A stretch of 64,000 bases of DNA from JAICND01 sp040905905 (GTDB taxonomy: Bacteria; Actinomycetota; Acidimicrobiia; Spongiisociales; ZC4RG35), in the NCBI GenBank assembly GCA_040905905.1, contig JBBDQN010000011.1, positions 109,296 through 173,295 on the forward strand, given 5' to 3'. Each line of letters opens with the position of its first letter. The stretch's first letter is position 1. Positions 23,997 to 31,882 of the stretch are shown here, in pieces. The notes beneath the pieces are model-generated. The model made no database searches. It saw nothing but the letters and a program-made list of their open reading frames with translations, and was not told where the DNA came from. The position numbers and the translations under genes are program-made.

Positions 23997-24922
23997 AGCG
24001 AGTCCTCAAACGTCTGTTGGCAGCCGTGGTCGCCTGGCGGCTGGCAGCCCCACCCCTCCGGCCACCCTTTCGGGTCAAACAGGAACACCCCTGGAGAGTC
24101 AGCGGCCGCACCATATTCGTTGGCGACAACGAGATCGCAGTTCGACAGATCGGCCCTCAGGAAGGCCCGGTGGTGGTCATGATCCACGGACTGGCTGGTT
24201 CGTCGATGGCCGAGTGGTACAAGGTCGCCCCCCGGTTGGCTGACCGCTTTCGGGTGGTCATGATCGATCATCGGTCGCACGGCTTCTCCCAGCTCGATCG
24301 TGGTCCATTCGAGATAGAAGATCTCGCTGACGACCTGGCCGGGGTGATGCACGAACTCGGTCTGGAACCAGCGACGGTGGTTGGTTACTCGATGGGCGGC
24401 ACCATTGCCCAGTCCTTCGCCCGCCGCCATCCCCACCTGGTCAGCAAGCTGGTGCTGGTCGCCACCTTTTCTCACCACCCGGCGGCTTGGCGTTGGGCCC
24501 GCAACGTGTTGACTGCGATTGCCCGGGGTTGGGAGCGACTAACGGGCACCGGTACCCCGGAGGTCCGCAGCGCTTACCTGCTGGCAACCGGTGCCGTCGA
24601 GTGGCGCCATGCCAGCTGGCTCTGGGAGGAGTCCCATCGACGCGATCCCGATGCAGGAGCCGCGGCCGGTTTCGCTCTCTTGCGTTTCGACTCCCGTCCA
24701 TGGCTGGGGGAGCTACAACTCCCCGCGCTGGTGGTCATCCCGACCAGGGATCAGCTGGTTCCGAAGACGTGGCAATACGAACTCGCCGCCGGGTTGCCGA
24801 ATGCGGCGATCGAAGAGATCGAGAGGGGCCGCCATGAGATTCCCTGGTCTCATCCCGAGCGTCTGGCCGCCATCGTTGGGGAATTCGCCGCCAGAGACGA
24901 CATCAACCGCCGCCCGGCCTGA
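23993..24922 (+). CDS. Alpha/beta hydrolase
   Basis: 309 residues. Oxyanion-hole HGLAGSS near residue 64, nucleophile elbow GYSMGG near 126, acid in VIPTRDQLVP near 256 and catalytic His in ERGRHEIPWSHPE near 284. An amphipathic N-terminal stretch with RRLLAAVV-like hydrophobicity may bring it to the membrane. Cotranslated with the ferredoxin. Substrate unknown; esterase, lipase or haloperoxidase-type activities are all possible. Confidence 0.85.
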   Translation: MKRVLKRLLAAVVAWRLAAPPLRPPFRVKQEHPWRVSGRTIFVGDNEIAVRQIGPQEGPVVVMIHGLAGSSMAEWYKVAPRLADRFRVVMIDHRSHGFSQLDRGPFEIEDLADDLAGVMHELGLEPATVVGYSMGGTIAQSFARRHPHLVSKLVLVATFSHHPAAWRWARNVLTAIARGWERLTGTGTPEVRSAYLLATGAVEWRHASWLWEESHRRDPDAGAAAGFALLRFDSRPWLGELQLPALVVIPTRDQLVPKTWQYELAAGLPNAAIEEIERGRHEIPWSHPERLAAIVGEFAARDDINRRPA

Positions 24923-24957
24923 TCGCCGGCCGTCGATGGATCAGAGGTCGTTCGGAC

Positions 24958-25038
24958 CTAAACCGGTTCGTTGGAGAAGTAGCGCCAAGCCAGGAAGCCC
25001 AGGCCTAGGGCGGCTACCAGCAGAAAGACTTTCTTCAT
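24958..25038 (-). CDS. 26-residue membrane microprotein (DLW-39-like)
   Basis: Short frame with ATG at 25038 encoding MKKVFLLVAALGLGFLAWRY followed by FSNEPV. The basic start, single membrane helix and Arg exit resemble actinobacterial DLW-39-type miniproteins, but the terminal DLW motif is absent. GC-rich codon use and placement in an otherwise empty 200-base gap support it. Confidence 0.5.
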   Translation of the reverse strand: MKKVFLLVAALGLGFLAWRYFSNEPV

Positions 25039-25122
25039 GGTCTGGACTTTAGGCGAGAGCAATGCCTAGTTGGCGTGGGCTGACTCCCGATGCATTAGCC
25101 GGATTTCTAGGCTGACCCGATC

Positions 25123-25578
25123 ATGAGCAACTACTCGGGCAAGCATCTGGGAAAGTTGGCGATCCTGGCTCTCCTTGTCGTCGCCTGTGTCGGCGGAGCT
25201 GAGGTGACGACTACTTCCGCCTCCACCTCCACCTCCACCTCTACTACCACCACGGCGCCATCGACGACATCACCCAGCACCACTACGACCACGGTGTCAA
25301 CGACTACGACCAGTCAGGACGTTCCGTTGATCAAGGTAGAGGACGGCGTCAAGACCGAGGGTCTGGACACTCTCAGCGTTCGCGTGGACGAAACCGTCCG
25401 CTTCGAGGTAGAGGCCGACGTGTCCGACGAGATCCACGTTCATGGCTTCGACCTCCACTTTGAAACGGTTCCGGGACAGGAAGTCCTGGTCGAATTCGTC
25501 GCGGAGGCGACGGGGATCTTCGAGATCGAGTTGGAATCCGCCGGGCTTCATCTGCTCGATCTCGAGGTCACTCCGTGA
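25123..25578 (+). CDS. Cupredoxin-like lipoprotein
   Basis: 151 residues. Signal peptide with lipobox LLVVAC (Cys 22), then a 45-residue Ser/Thr-rich linker, then a beta domain (about 70-151). That domain's EIHVHGFDLHFETVPGQEV and late GLHLLDLEV resemble extracytoplasmic cupredoxin-like domains. Two or three histidines could bind copper. Its stop overlaps the start of a polytopic membrane protein (GTGA), so the two probably act together at the membrane. Confidence 0.7.
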   Translation: MSNYSGKHLGKLAILALLVVACVGGAEVTTTSASTSTSTSTTTTAPSTTSPSTTTTTVSTTTTSQDVPLIKVEDGVKTEGLDTLSVRVDETVRFEVEADVSDEIHVHGFDLHFETVPGQEVLVEFVAEATGIFEIELESAGLHLLDLEVTP

Positions 25579-26879
25579 TCCGGACCGAGCTGTTTGGCCA
25601 CGGAATCGGTGGCCGTCTTGATCTTCCCGTGCCTCTCAGCTATTTCGCGGCCGGAGCCGCGGTCGTTCTCATTGTCACATTTGTGGGGTTGGCGGCACTG
25701 TGGCCGGAACCAAGACTTCAGGACGGCCCTCGATACCACCCGGTCGGATGGAGGCCACCGCTGGGATGGCTCGGGGGGATCGGGGTGTTGGGACTGGCGG
25801 TGACCATCGTCGCCGGAGTAAGCGCATTGGTCGCCGGCAACGATGCAATCGGTAGCCGCAACCTCGCCCCGCTCATCGTGTGGGTCGTCTTCTGGCTGAT
25901 CATCCCCTTTTTGGGGGTGATTCTCGGAAACATCTACACGGGCCTCAATCCCTGGCGAACTCTGGCGGTCTGGTTGGGATTGGGTGGACAGGAACGGACC
26001 GAGGCGGTGCGGCGATGGGGAGTGTGGCCGGCCGTGGCGGTCTTGGTCGCCTTCGCCTGGCTCGAGCTGGTCTACCCGGACTCGGCGACGCCCAGCACTG
26101 TTGGCATCGCCGCCCTGGTCTACACGGTCTACCTGTTGGTGCTAATTGCCCGACTTGGCACCAACACCGCCCTGACGATCGGCGACGCCTTCACCCCTTA
26201 CAACCGCTTGTTGTCTTCGATCAGTCCGTACGGCCGTAATCCGGAAGGGCAGTTGGTTCGGCGTGGCTGGCTACGGGCACTCCCGGTTCTGCCGGCCTGG
26301 CGCGGACTGGCTCCGTTTGTGATCGTCATGATCGGCACTGTGAGCTATGACGGCCTCTCGGCCACCGAGTGGTGGGGAGCAGTCACCGGGACCTTCGGCT
26401 CGACCCTTCTTGGAGAAACAGTTCTGCTGTTGGCGCTGACCGCTCTGATCGGGGCGGGCTTTTACCTGGCCTGCACCGTTGCCACTTGGTTAGGTGGGGG
26501 CGGAGTCCCGGCGGCCAGCGTGGCCTCGCGGTTCGCTCACACGCTGGTCCCCATTGCCTTTGCCTATGCGTTTGCGCACTATTTCACCCTGATCTTGTTC
26601 GAGGGCCAGCAGTTGATCAGCAATGTCTCAGATCCTTTCGGGCTTGGCTGGGACCTGTTCGGGACCCGTGACTACAAGATCAACTTCTTCCTTGGTCCAA
26701 TTCCCGTCTGGTACATCCAGGTGGGGATCATCGTGGCCGGACATGTCGCTGGCGTGATCCTCGCCCACGATCGCGCCCTGGCCGACTTCAAGGGCATCGG
26801 TGCAGTGAGGTCGCAATACGCGATGCTGCTGTTGATGGTGCTGTTGACGAGCCTGGGCCTTTTCATCCTGGCAGGGTGA
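25575..26879 (+). CDS. Polytopic membrane protein, cupredoxin-lipoprotein partner
   Basis: 434 residues with about 11-12 hydrophobic segments. I recognise it only as a conserved actinobacterial membrane family sometimes labelled fenitrothion hydrolase, a name I do not endorse. Conserved-looking polar features inside membrane regions include NPWRTLAVWLG, PYGRNPEG and HTLVPIAFAYAFAHYFT with histidines. Coupling to a histidine-bearing cupredoxin-like lipoprotein suggests metal handling (inference). Confidence 0.6.
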   Translation: MIRTELFGHGIGGRLDLPVPLSYFAAGAAVVLIVTFVGLAALWPEPRLQDGPRYHPVGWRPPLGWLGGIGVLGLAVTIVAGVSALVAGNDAIGSRNLAPLIVWVVFWLIIPFLGVILGNIYTGLNPWRTLAVWLGLGGQERTEAVRRWGVWPAVAVLVAFAWLELVYPDSATPSTVGIAALVYTVYLLVLIARLGTNTALTIGDAFTPYNRLLSSISPYGRNPEGQLVRRGWLRALPVLPAWRGLAPFVIVMIGTVSYDGLSATEWWGAVTGTFGSTLLGETVLLLALTALIGAGFYLACTVATWLGGGGVPAASVASRFAHTLVPIAFAYAFAHYFTLILFEGQQLISNVSDPFGLGWDLFGTRDYKINFFLGPIPVWYIQVGIIVAGHVAGVILAHDRALADFKGIGAVRSQYAMLLLMVLLTSLGLFILAG

Positions 26880-26923
26880 CTCTGCAGAGTTCGGAGACAC
26901 CCGGCACTCGATAGCCTGGGCTG

Positions 26924-27082
26924 ATGCTCAGCCGGGTCCTCGCTCACATGGGCGGCATCGACGAGATCGGGATCTTCCTGGTCCCGGCGGTGCTGGCCAT
27001 CATCGTGCTGCGTCGAGTCGAGCGAAGGGCTCGTCAAAAGGAGTCCGAAGAACAGCCCGTGATCGGTCGGGAATCTCCTTGA
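26924..27082 (+). CDS. 52-residue membrane protein
   Basis: Encodes one membrane helix (IGIFLVPAVLAIIVLRR, residues 16-32) with a basic, then acidic cytoplasmic tail ending GRESP. TAGCCT ends 6 bases before the ATG, the leaderless pattern of this genome. It lies between the membrane protein gene and arsR, on their strand. Function unknown. Confidence 0.6.
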   Translation: MLSRVLAHMGGIDEIGIFLVPAVLAIIVLRRVERRARQKESEEQPVIGRESP

Positions 27083-27095
27083 CCGATCCAGTTTA

Positions 27096-27118
27096 ATCGA
27101 TTATCGTCGATGATCGAT
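27096..27118. promoter_or_regulatory. ArsR-type operator over the arsR start codon
   Basis: Arms ATCGATTATCG (27096-27106) and CGATGATCGAT (27108-27118) are inverted at 10 of 11 positions around one central base. The site is AT-rich compared with its surroundings and covers the first two bases of the arsR ATG, as expected for autorepression. Confidence 0.7.
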
Positions 27119-27440
27119 GAATGTCGATCGTAACTCCGCATCGGTTTGGGCGACGTGGTTTCGGGCACTTAGCGACCCGTCCCGGATTCTTTTGCTGAAT
27201 CTGCTCGCTACCGAGGCTCGCCCCATGTCGGTTGGCGAGATTGTGACCTGCCTCGATGTGGGGCAGTCGACGGTTTCGCATCATCTCAAGCAGCTCACCG
27301 ATGTGGGCTTCGTGCTGATCGAGGAGCGCGGGACCTCCAATCTCTACCGGGTCAACGAACGTTGTCTCGACTGTTTCCCGACTGCTGCCGAACTGGTCAT
27401 GGGACAAGCCCGGACCACTGCCGAATGGAGTGTGTGTTGA
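27117..27440 (+). CDS. arsR: ArsR-family repressor
   Basis: 107-residue winged-helix repressor. LSDPSRILLLNLLATEARPM and the recognition helix QSTVSHHLKQLTDVGFV (about 54-70) define the fold. Cysteines at TCLDVG before the recognition helix, at RCLDC near 83-86 and at the C-terminal WSVC are candidate As(III) ligands. The stop overlaps the arsM ATG by one base (TGATG). It should repress the operon through the 27096 operator until arsenite binds. Confidence 0.85.
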   Translation: MNVDRNSASVWATWFRALSDPSRILLLNLLATEARPMSVGEIVTCLDVGQSTVSHHLKQLTDVGFVLIEERGTSNLYRVNERCLDCFPTAAELVMGQARTTAEWSVC

Positions 27441-28132
27441 TGGAGATCAAAGAACAGGTTGCCGAGCGTTATCGGACTGCCGCATTGCAGATGTTGGATG
27501 GCGAGACAGGATGTTGCGGTGACTCCTGTGGTCCCAAGGAATACGCCGGAGTCGGCTCCCTCGCTTCCGTCAGCCTCGGATGCGGCAACCCGACCGCTGT
27601 CGCCGAGCTCAAGCCCGGTGAGTCCGTGCTGGACCTCGGGTCGGGTGGAGGTCTCGATGTCATCCTGTCGGCCCGGCGGGTTGCTCCCGGAGGGAAGGCG
27701 ATCGGTCTCGATATGACCCCCGAGATGCTCGAATTGGCGCGCCGCAATGCTCGCGAGCAGAAGGTCGACAACGTGGAGTTCATGCTCGGCACCATCGAGT
27801 CCATTCCACTACCCGATAGCTCGATCGACGTGATCATCTCCAACTGTGTCATCAACCTTTCTACCGAAAAGCCGAGAGTGTTTGCAGAGATGGCCAGGGT
27901 GCTTCGCTCCGAGGGTCGGGTGGGTGTTTCGGACATCGTTGCCGAGGATCACCTGACGGCGGGCGAACGAGCCACCAGAGGAGATTGGGCAGGGTGTATC
28001 GCCGGGGCCCTGTCGGAATCCGAGTACCGCCAAGGATTGGCCGAGGCCGGGTTTGTCGACATACAGGTGGACTTCACCTCCGAGGTCGGCGACGGCCTTC
28101 ACAACGCCATCATCCGCGCCATGCGACCGTGA
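27440..28132 (+). CDS. arsM: Arsenite methyltransferase
   Basis: 230 residues. SAM-dependent methylation of As(III). SAM motif VLDLGSGGGLDVILSA near residue 62, and GLDMTPEMLELAR next. Conserved cysteines include GCCGDSCGPKEYAG near 22-29, SLGCGNP near 45, SNCVINL near 135 and DWAGCIAGAL near 180, matching the arsenic-binding set of ArsM. It overlaps arsR upstream and the truncated GNAT downstream. Confidence 0.9.
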   Translation: MEIKEQVAERYRTAALQMLDGETGCCGDSCGPKEYAGVGSLASVSLGCGNPTAVAELKPGESVLDLGSGGGLDVILSARRVAPGGKAIGLDMTPEMLELARRNAREQKVDNVEFMLGTIESIPLPDSSIDVIISNCVINLSTEKPRVFAEMARVLRSEGRVGVSDIVAEDHLTAGERATRGDWAGCIAGALSESEYRQGLAEAGFVDIQVDFTSEVGDGLHNAIIRAMRP

Positions 28133-28356
28133 GGATCCGTCCGCTAACCGCGGCCGACTGGCCTTGGGTGGCCGAGATCTACAGACAAGGCATCGATGTC
28201 GGGATCTGGACCCTCCAGGCCGGTGTATTCCCCGAGAACGACGCGAGCCTCGCACTACACCTGAGCAACGGCTTCCGACAGGTTGGAGTGCGGGAGCGGA
28301 TCGGTGAGCATCACGGCATCTGGCGCGATGTCCTGTTGTTGGAAAGACGATCTTGA
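28129..28356 (+). pseudogene. Internally deleted ArsN1-like GNAT acetyltransferase
   Basis: 75-codon open frame starting GTGA over the arsM stop. Residues 1-25 (RIRPLTAADWPWVAEIYRQG) match the N-terminus of phosphinothricin/ArsN1-type acetyltransferases. From residue 26 it jumps to their C-terminus (IWTLQAGVFPEND, ALHLSNGFRQVGVRERIG, WRDVLLLERRS). About 85-90 middle residues, including the acetyl-CoA-binding R-x-x-G-x-G motif, are missing without a frameshift. A full gene is about 160-170 codons. ArsN1 acetylates arsinothricin, which fits the ars operon. It is almost certainly inactive as an acetyltransferase. Confidence 0.8.
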
Positions 28357-28399
28357 GGGAGTAGTCCGCCGGCCGGCCATCGCCTATCCTCGGGCGCCG

Positions 28400-29563
28400 A
28401 TGAGCGACTACCTCACGGCTGCCGCCCAGGCCTTGTCCGCCCCCGAGGCCCTTGTTAAACGTTCCGCTGAGGCCCGGGCCAAGGCTGGCGGCGTCACAGT
28501 GGACGAAGTCCTCGCGGCGTGGGCAGGAGGAGCGAGTGTGGCTCCCGCGGCTCCGGCGGCGGCAGTCTCGCCGCCCGCGGCCGCCGCTGCCGGCCCGGTG
28601 GAGGCTGAGCCCGCAGCCGCGGCCGTTACCGCTCCTACGCCTCCCCCTGCATCGACGCCGATTGTCGTCGAGAGAGTCGAGGAGATCGCTCCACCGGCTT
28701 CTTTGCGGGCCCGGGTGAGGTTGGCTGGTCGCATTGGCGCCTTGGCCGGCGCGGTGCTCGGATTGGTGGGGGCCCTGCTGGTTTCGCCCTGGCTGTTGCC
28801 GGGCGCGTCCCTGATCGGAACCGAAGGGAATCTCGCGCCCGCAGTCGAAGTGAACACCAGACTGTTTCTGTTGGCATCGGCGCTTCTGTCGATGGTGTTC
28901 GGATTGATCGTGGCATCTTTGGCCAGGACGATTCCGGGTTGGATCGACCCGGGGATGGTCCTCGGAGGCTCGAGCCGGACCAGTGGTTGGGTGGGCATTG
29001 GAACCGGCCTGGTTCTCGGTTTGGTCGGGGGAGGGCTTGTCACGTCAGCTTTTGGAACGCCTGTTGCGGGTGTTGAAGGGCGTGTGACACTGCCGGTGTT
29101 GTCTGCTCTGGTCCTTGGGCTGGTGGGTGGAGCCATTCTCGGGTGGCTCACCGCCGCCTTCGTGCAAGCCGTATCGATCCCGGCTGGTGTCCCCCATGGT
29201 TCGACCGAGGTCGCCCTGGTTCGTTCCCGGCTCGGTGCTGCGATCTCGGTGCCGCTGGCCGGAGTATTGGCCCTGGTGGTGCTGGTAGTCCCTTTTGCCA
29301 CCGTGCTGATCCAATCCAATCATCTGACCTCAGGAGGGGCGGCAGTCATCGCCAGCCTGGCCGCGGCGAGCATCCTCGCCATTGCCGGGCTTTCGGCGTC
29401 ACGGCCCGGCATGAAGATCAGCCGGGGCGAGTTTCTGCTGGCCCTCACAGGTATCGGGGTGGTGCTCACAATCATCGTCGCGGTGATGCTGGCTCAGTCC
29501 GAACCCCATGCGGAGGAGTCCGTGGAGACTCCCGAGGCCCGAGCGGCGATCCTCACGATCTGA
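28400..29563 (+). CDS. Membrane protein with subunit-binding-like N-terminus
   Basis: 387 residues. Residues 1-45 (APEALVKRSAEARAKAGGVT, VDEVLAAWAGG) look like a small helical peripheral subunit-binding-type domain. A 60-residue Ala/Pro linker follows, then about seven membrane helices rich in Gly and Ala. Not assigned to a named family. The start at 28400 is chosen because upstream codons overlap the GNAT remnant. It converges on the TlpA-like selenoprotein gene with 12 bases between stops. Confidence 0.6.
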   Translation: MSDYLTAAAQALSAPEALVKRSAEARAKAGGVTVDEVLAAWAGGASVAPAAPAAAVSPPAAAAAGPVEAEPAAAAVTAPTPPPASTPIVVERVEEIAPPASLRARVRLAGRIGALAGAVLGLVGALLVSPWLLPGASLIGTEGNLAPAVEVNTRLFLLASALLSMVFGLIVASLARTIPGWIDPGMVLGGSSRTSGWVGIGTGLVLGLVGGGLVTSAFGTPVAGVEGRVTLPVLSALVLGLVGGAILGWLTAAFVQAVSIPAGVPHGSTEVALVRSRLGAAISVPLAGVLALVVLVVPFATVLIQSNHLTSGGAAVIASLAAASILAIAGLSASRPGMKISRGEFLLALTGIGVVLTIIVAVMLAQSEPHAEESVETPEARAAILTI

Positions 29564-29575
29564 TTCGAACCCACC

Positions 29576-30181
29576 TCACCCGGCGGCGATCAACCCTTCG
29601 ATGGCGTCGCGCATCTCACTCTCAGACCGCGCCCCTGGCCAACGATCGAAGATCGTCTTGTCGGCGGTGATCAACACGGAGGCCGGCTGATAGGGGATTG
29701 AGTAGATCGCAAATACATCCTCGGCCTCGTCGAGGCCCCAACGCACGGTTCCTGAGGGGAGGATCTCGGCAGCCCGATCGGCGGTCGCAGCCAGAGTTCC
29801 TTTCCAGGCAACGGCCACGAAGGCCACCTGGTCCCCGTACTCCTCGGCGAGTTGGTCAACGACGGGCAACTCCCGTCGACAAGTCAGTCACCATTCCGCC
29901 CAGAAGACGAGGAACACCGGCTTCTGCTCGGCCGCGAGAACGAAATCGGAGCCGTCGCCGAGTTGAAGCGTGAAATCGGGGGCTCCATCTCGGGCCGTTG
30001 TGGTCGGTGGGGATTCGGTAGTGACCGTGGACGGGTTTGACGTAGACGCCGGCAAGGCGTTGGTCGTGGTGGGTCCAGCCGTCGTCGACACGGTTGGTGC
30101 GGTGGCAGTGGTTGCCGTGTTCTGGTCTCCTGTACAGGCGACGACCAGTATGAACGCCAGCGACCACACCGCTTTACGCAT
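29576..30181 (-). CDS. TlpA/thioredoxin-like lipoprotein, predicted selenoprotein (TGA = Sec)
   Basis: 201 codons read through an in-frame TGA at 29890-29888 (residue 98). A signal peptide with lipobox ILVVAC (Cys 16) is followed by a Thr/Ser/Pro linker to about 65, then a thioredoxin-fold domain. The active site reads FWAEW-Sec-LTCRRELP, where homologues have Trp-Cys-x-x-Cys, so the TGA replaces the attacking cysteine. Sequence on both sides stays in one frame and conserved, including the cis-proline YQPASVLI near residue 167. TACACT ends 6 bases before the ATG. It should sit outside the membrane as a thiol-disulfide or seleno-oxidoreductase. Alternative: a nonsense mutation, judged unlikely. 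Confidence 0.85.
29860..29887 (-). promoter_or_regulatory. Candidate bacterial SECIS hairpin after TGA (29888)
   Basis: Directly 3' of the TGA: 9 bases, then CGACGGG (29878-29872), loop AGTTG and CCCGTCG (29866-29860), a perfect 7-bp stem. The apical loop begins 17 bases after the TGA and has G as its second base, both compatible with described bacterial SECIS elements. Confidence 0.65.
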
Positions 30182-30207
30182 CCGGGCAGTGTAAGGACCC
30201 CGGATTC

Positions 30208-30981
30208 TTAGGTAACGTCGAGAGTGATGAGCGAGAGGTGTCCGTCCTCGTCGGGAGAAGTGGTGAGCACTAGTTGCTCGTCGAAGATTCCGTCGCTGTC
30301 GTTGAAGACATCGCGCCCGGAGTGGGAGGCGTAAGGCTCGCCTTCGTACACCTCGTTGTTAACCGCCTCGTCGAAATAGAACTGGGTGGTGAGCACCGCG
30401 GACCCATCCAGATGCACCTTGGCGTGGATGTGAACGGTTCGACCCCGATACCAACCCGGATAGACGGTGACGAACTCGACGATCCCATCGCTGTTGGTGA
30501 CCTGGGCACCACGGAGATACGTCTCCTCGTCGGTGGGCTCTCCACCTCCACCGGCCCCGCCCTGGGAGGCGGATTCAAAGCCGGAGTAGAGCCCGGTGGC
30601 GTCGCAGTGCCAGATGTCGACTACCGCATTGGCAATCGGTGTGCAGGCGGCCGCTTCCCGCACGCGCACCGCCAGCCGCAGCTTCGCCCCTGCCCGGTCT
30701 TCGCGGATGTCGCTGCGGATCGAGTCAACATCGAAGTAGTACGGCCCTTCGGTCATCTCCGGGGTGATGCCGCAGGTTGCTGCCTGGTCAAAAAGGTCAA
30801 CCAAGGAGCCGGTGGCCAAGGTCCCAGTAGTTTGCGGCTGGATGGTGGTGGTTACTCCCGAAGTGGTCGTAACTTCGGCAGTCGTCACGGTCTGTTCACC
30901 GGTCCGGCACGCGGCCAACAACGAGGCGAGACTGACGGTTCCGAGGGCTGACAGTGCCTGGCGACGATTTAGCTCGGTCAT
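30208..30981 (-). CDS. Intradiol ring-cleavage dioxygenase-like lipoprotein
   Basis: 257 residues. An N-terminal NRRQAL twin-Arg-like start and LLAAC lipobox (Cys 25) point to export and lipid anchoring. A Thr-rich linker leads to an intradiol dioxygenase fold with non-heme Fe(III) ligands visible: DIWHCDATGLYSGF (Tyr), then YPGWYRGRTVHIHAKV (Tyr, His, His). It may oxidise catecholic compounds outside the membrane. It is followed on the same strand by the TlpA-like selenoprotein. Confidence 0.85.
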   Translation of the reverse strand: MTELNRRQALSALGTVSLASLLAACRTGEQTVTTAEVTTTSGVTTTIQPQTTGTLATGSLVDLFDQAATCGITPEMTEGPYYFDVDSIRSDIREDRAGAKLRLAVRVREAAACTPIANAVVDIWHCDATGLYSGFESASQGGAGGGGEPTDEETYLRGAQVTNSDGIVEFVTVYPGWYRGRTVHIHAKVHLDGSAVLTTQFYFDEAVNNEVYEGEPYASHSGRDVFNDSDGIFDEQLVLTTSPDEDGHLSLITLDVT

Positions 30982-31016
30982 GAGTGGGCTAATCCTTTGT
31001 TGTGTTCGCGGCCTTG

Positions 31017-31778
31017 TCAGGCCGGGGTGAACCAGAGTTGGACTTCGAGGATGCCGTGTTCCTCGGCAGAAAGGACGATGGGAGCGCTGGGCACCTCCAC
31101 ATCGAAGTCGGCAAAGGTCAGATCGATCCCACCGGCCAAAAGAACCGAGCCATCCACGAAGGTCCCCTCGAGAGGGATGGTGACCGACTTGGCGATCCCG
31201 TTGATAGTTAGCTGTCCGGTGGCGTTGGCTGCAAAGGTCTCTCCGGTAGCGAGGTCGGTGCCTACTTCGATCGGCTCGTCGAGGACGAAGGTCGCCCGCG
31301 GGTGCTCCGATGTGTTGAGCGCTCGTTGGACCCGCGAGTCGCGGCGCGACTGGTTGCTCACGATGGAGCTGAGGTCGACCTCGATCGAAGCGGTCGTCAC
31401 GACACCTTCCTCGATTACGAGTGTGCCGGTCACGTCGGGGGTCCGACCCACCGCTACCGCGCTGCCGAATCCCGACAGCTCCTCGTTCACCCGGAATCCG
31501 GCAAAGGTTGAGGTGGCCTCGGCAAAGCTGAACTCTCCAATCGAGGTGTCGATCGTCCAGGTTCCCTCGGTGGCGACGGTGGTGTCCGATCCAACCACCT
31601 CACTGGTTGTGGTGGTCACGGAACCGGCGGCGTCGAGACTGGCCTCGTCCGGAACTGTCCTACCAAAGAACCACGCCAGGAAGACCGCTCCCCCCACTAT
31701 CAAAACCAGCGGGGTCGTCAGCCAGCGGATACGTTTTGTACGGTAGACGGGTGGTCCCCCCTGGGTTTTGTTGCTCAT
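31017..31778 (-). CDS. YceI-family membrane-anchored protein
   Basis: 253 residues. An N-terminal membrane anchor (LTTPLVLIVGGAVFLAWFFG, about 20-39) and Thr-rich linker precede a YceI lipocalin-like domain (about 72-253). Family blocks include EFSFAEATSTFAGFRVNE, NQSRRDSRVQRALNTSEHP and GQLTINGIAKSVTIPLEG. YceI proteins bind isoprenoid or other lipophilic ligands. Same strand and similar architecture as the dioxygenase and TlpA-like lipoprotein downstream. Confidence 0.88.
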   Translation of the reverse strand: MSNKTQGGPPVYRTKRIRWLTTPLVLIVGGAVFLAWFFGRTVPDEASLDAAGSVTTTTSEVVGSDTTVATEGTWTIDTSIGEFSFAEATSTFAGFRVNEELSGFGSAVAVGRTPDVTGTLVIEEGVVTTASIEVDLSSIVSNQSRRDSRVQRALNTSEHPRATFVLDEPIEVGTDLATGETFAANATGQLTINGIAKSVTIPLEGTFVDGSVLLAGGIDLTFADFDVEVPSAPIVLSAEEHGILEVQLWFTPA

Positions 31779-31882
31779 GTTGTCCCCGGGTCTTGAATGA
31801 ATTGTTGTGTTTTGTCAGTAAACATTCTGCCGGGAGCTATTGGGAAGCAGCCGAGAGATGGCTGGGAGTCGCCTGAGAAGTT

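Noticed and set aside
29557..29580. tRNA T-arm-like GATTCGAAC sequence
   Set aside because: Flanking bases do not form the T stem, acceptor stem or cloverleaf. No tRNA genes were recognised anywhere in the window.
29576..29869. Separate small thioredoxin-like gene starting at TTG 29869
   Set aside because: The start lies inside a continuous thioredoxin fold. The sequence before it, across the TGA, encodes the missing active-site half in the same frame.
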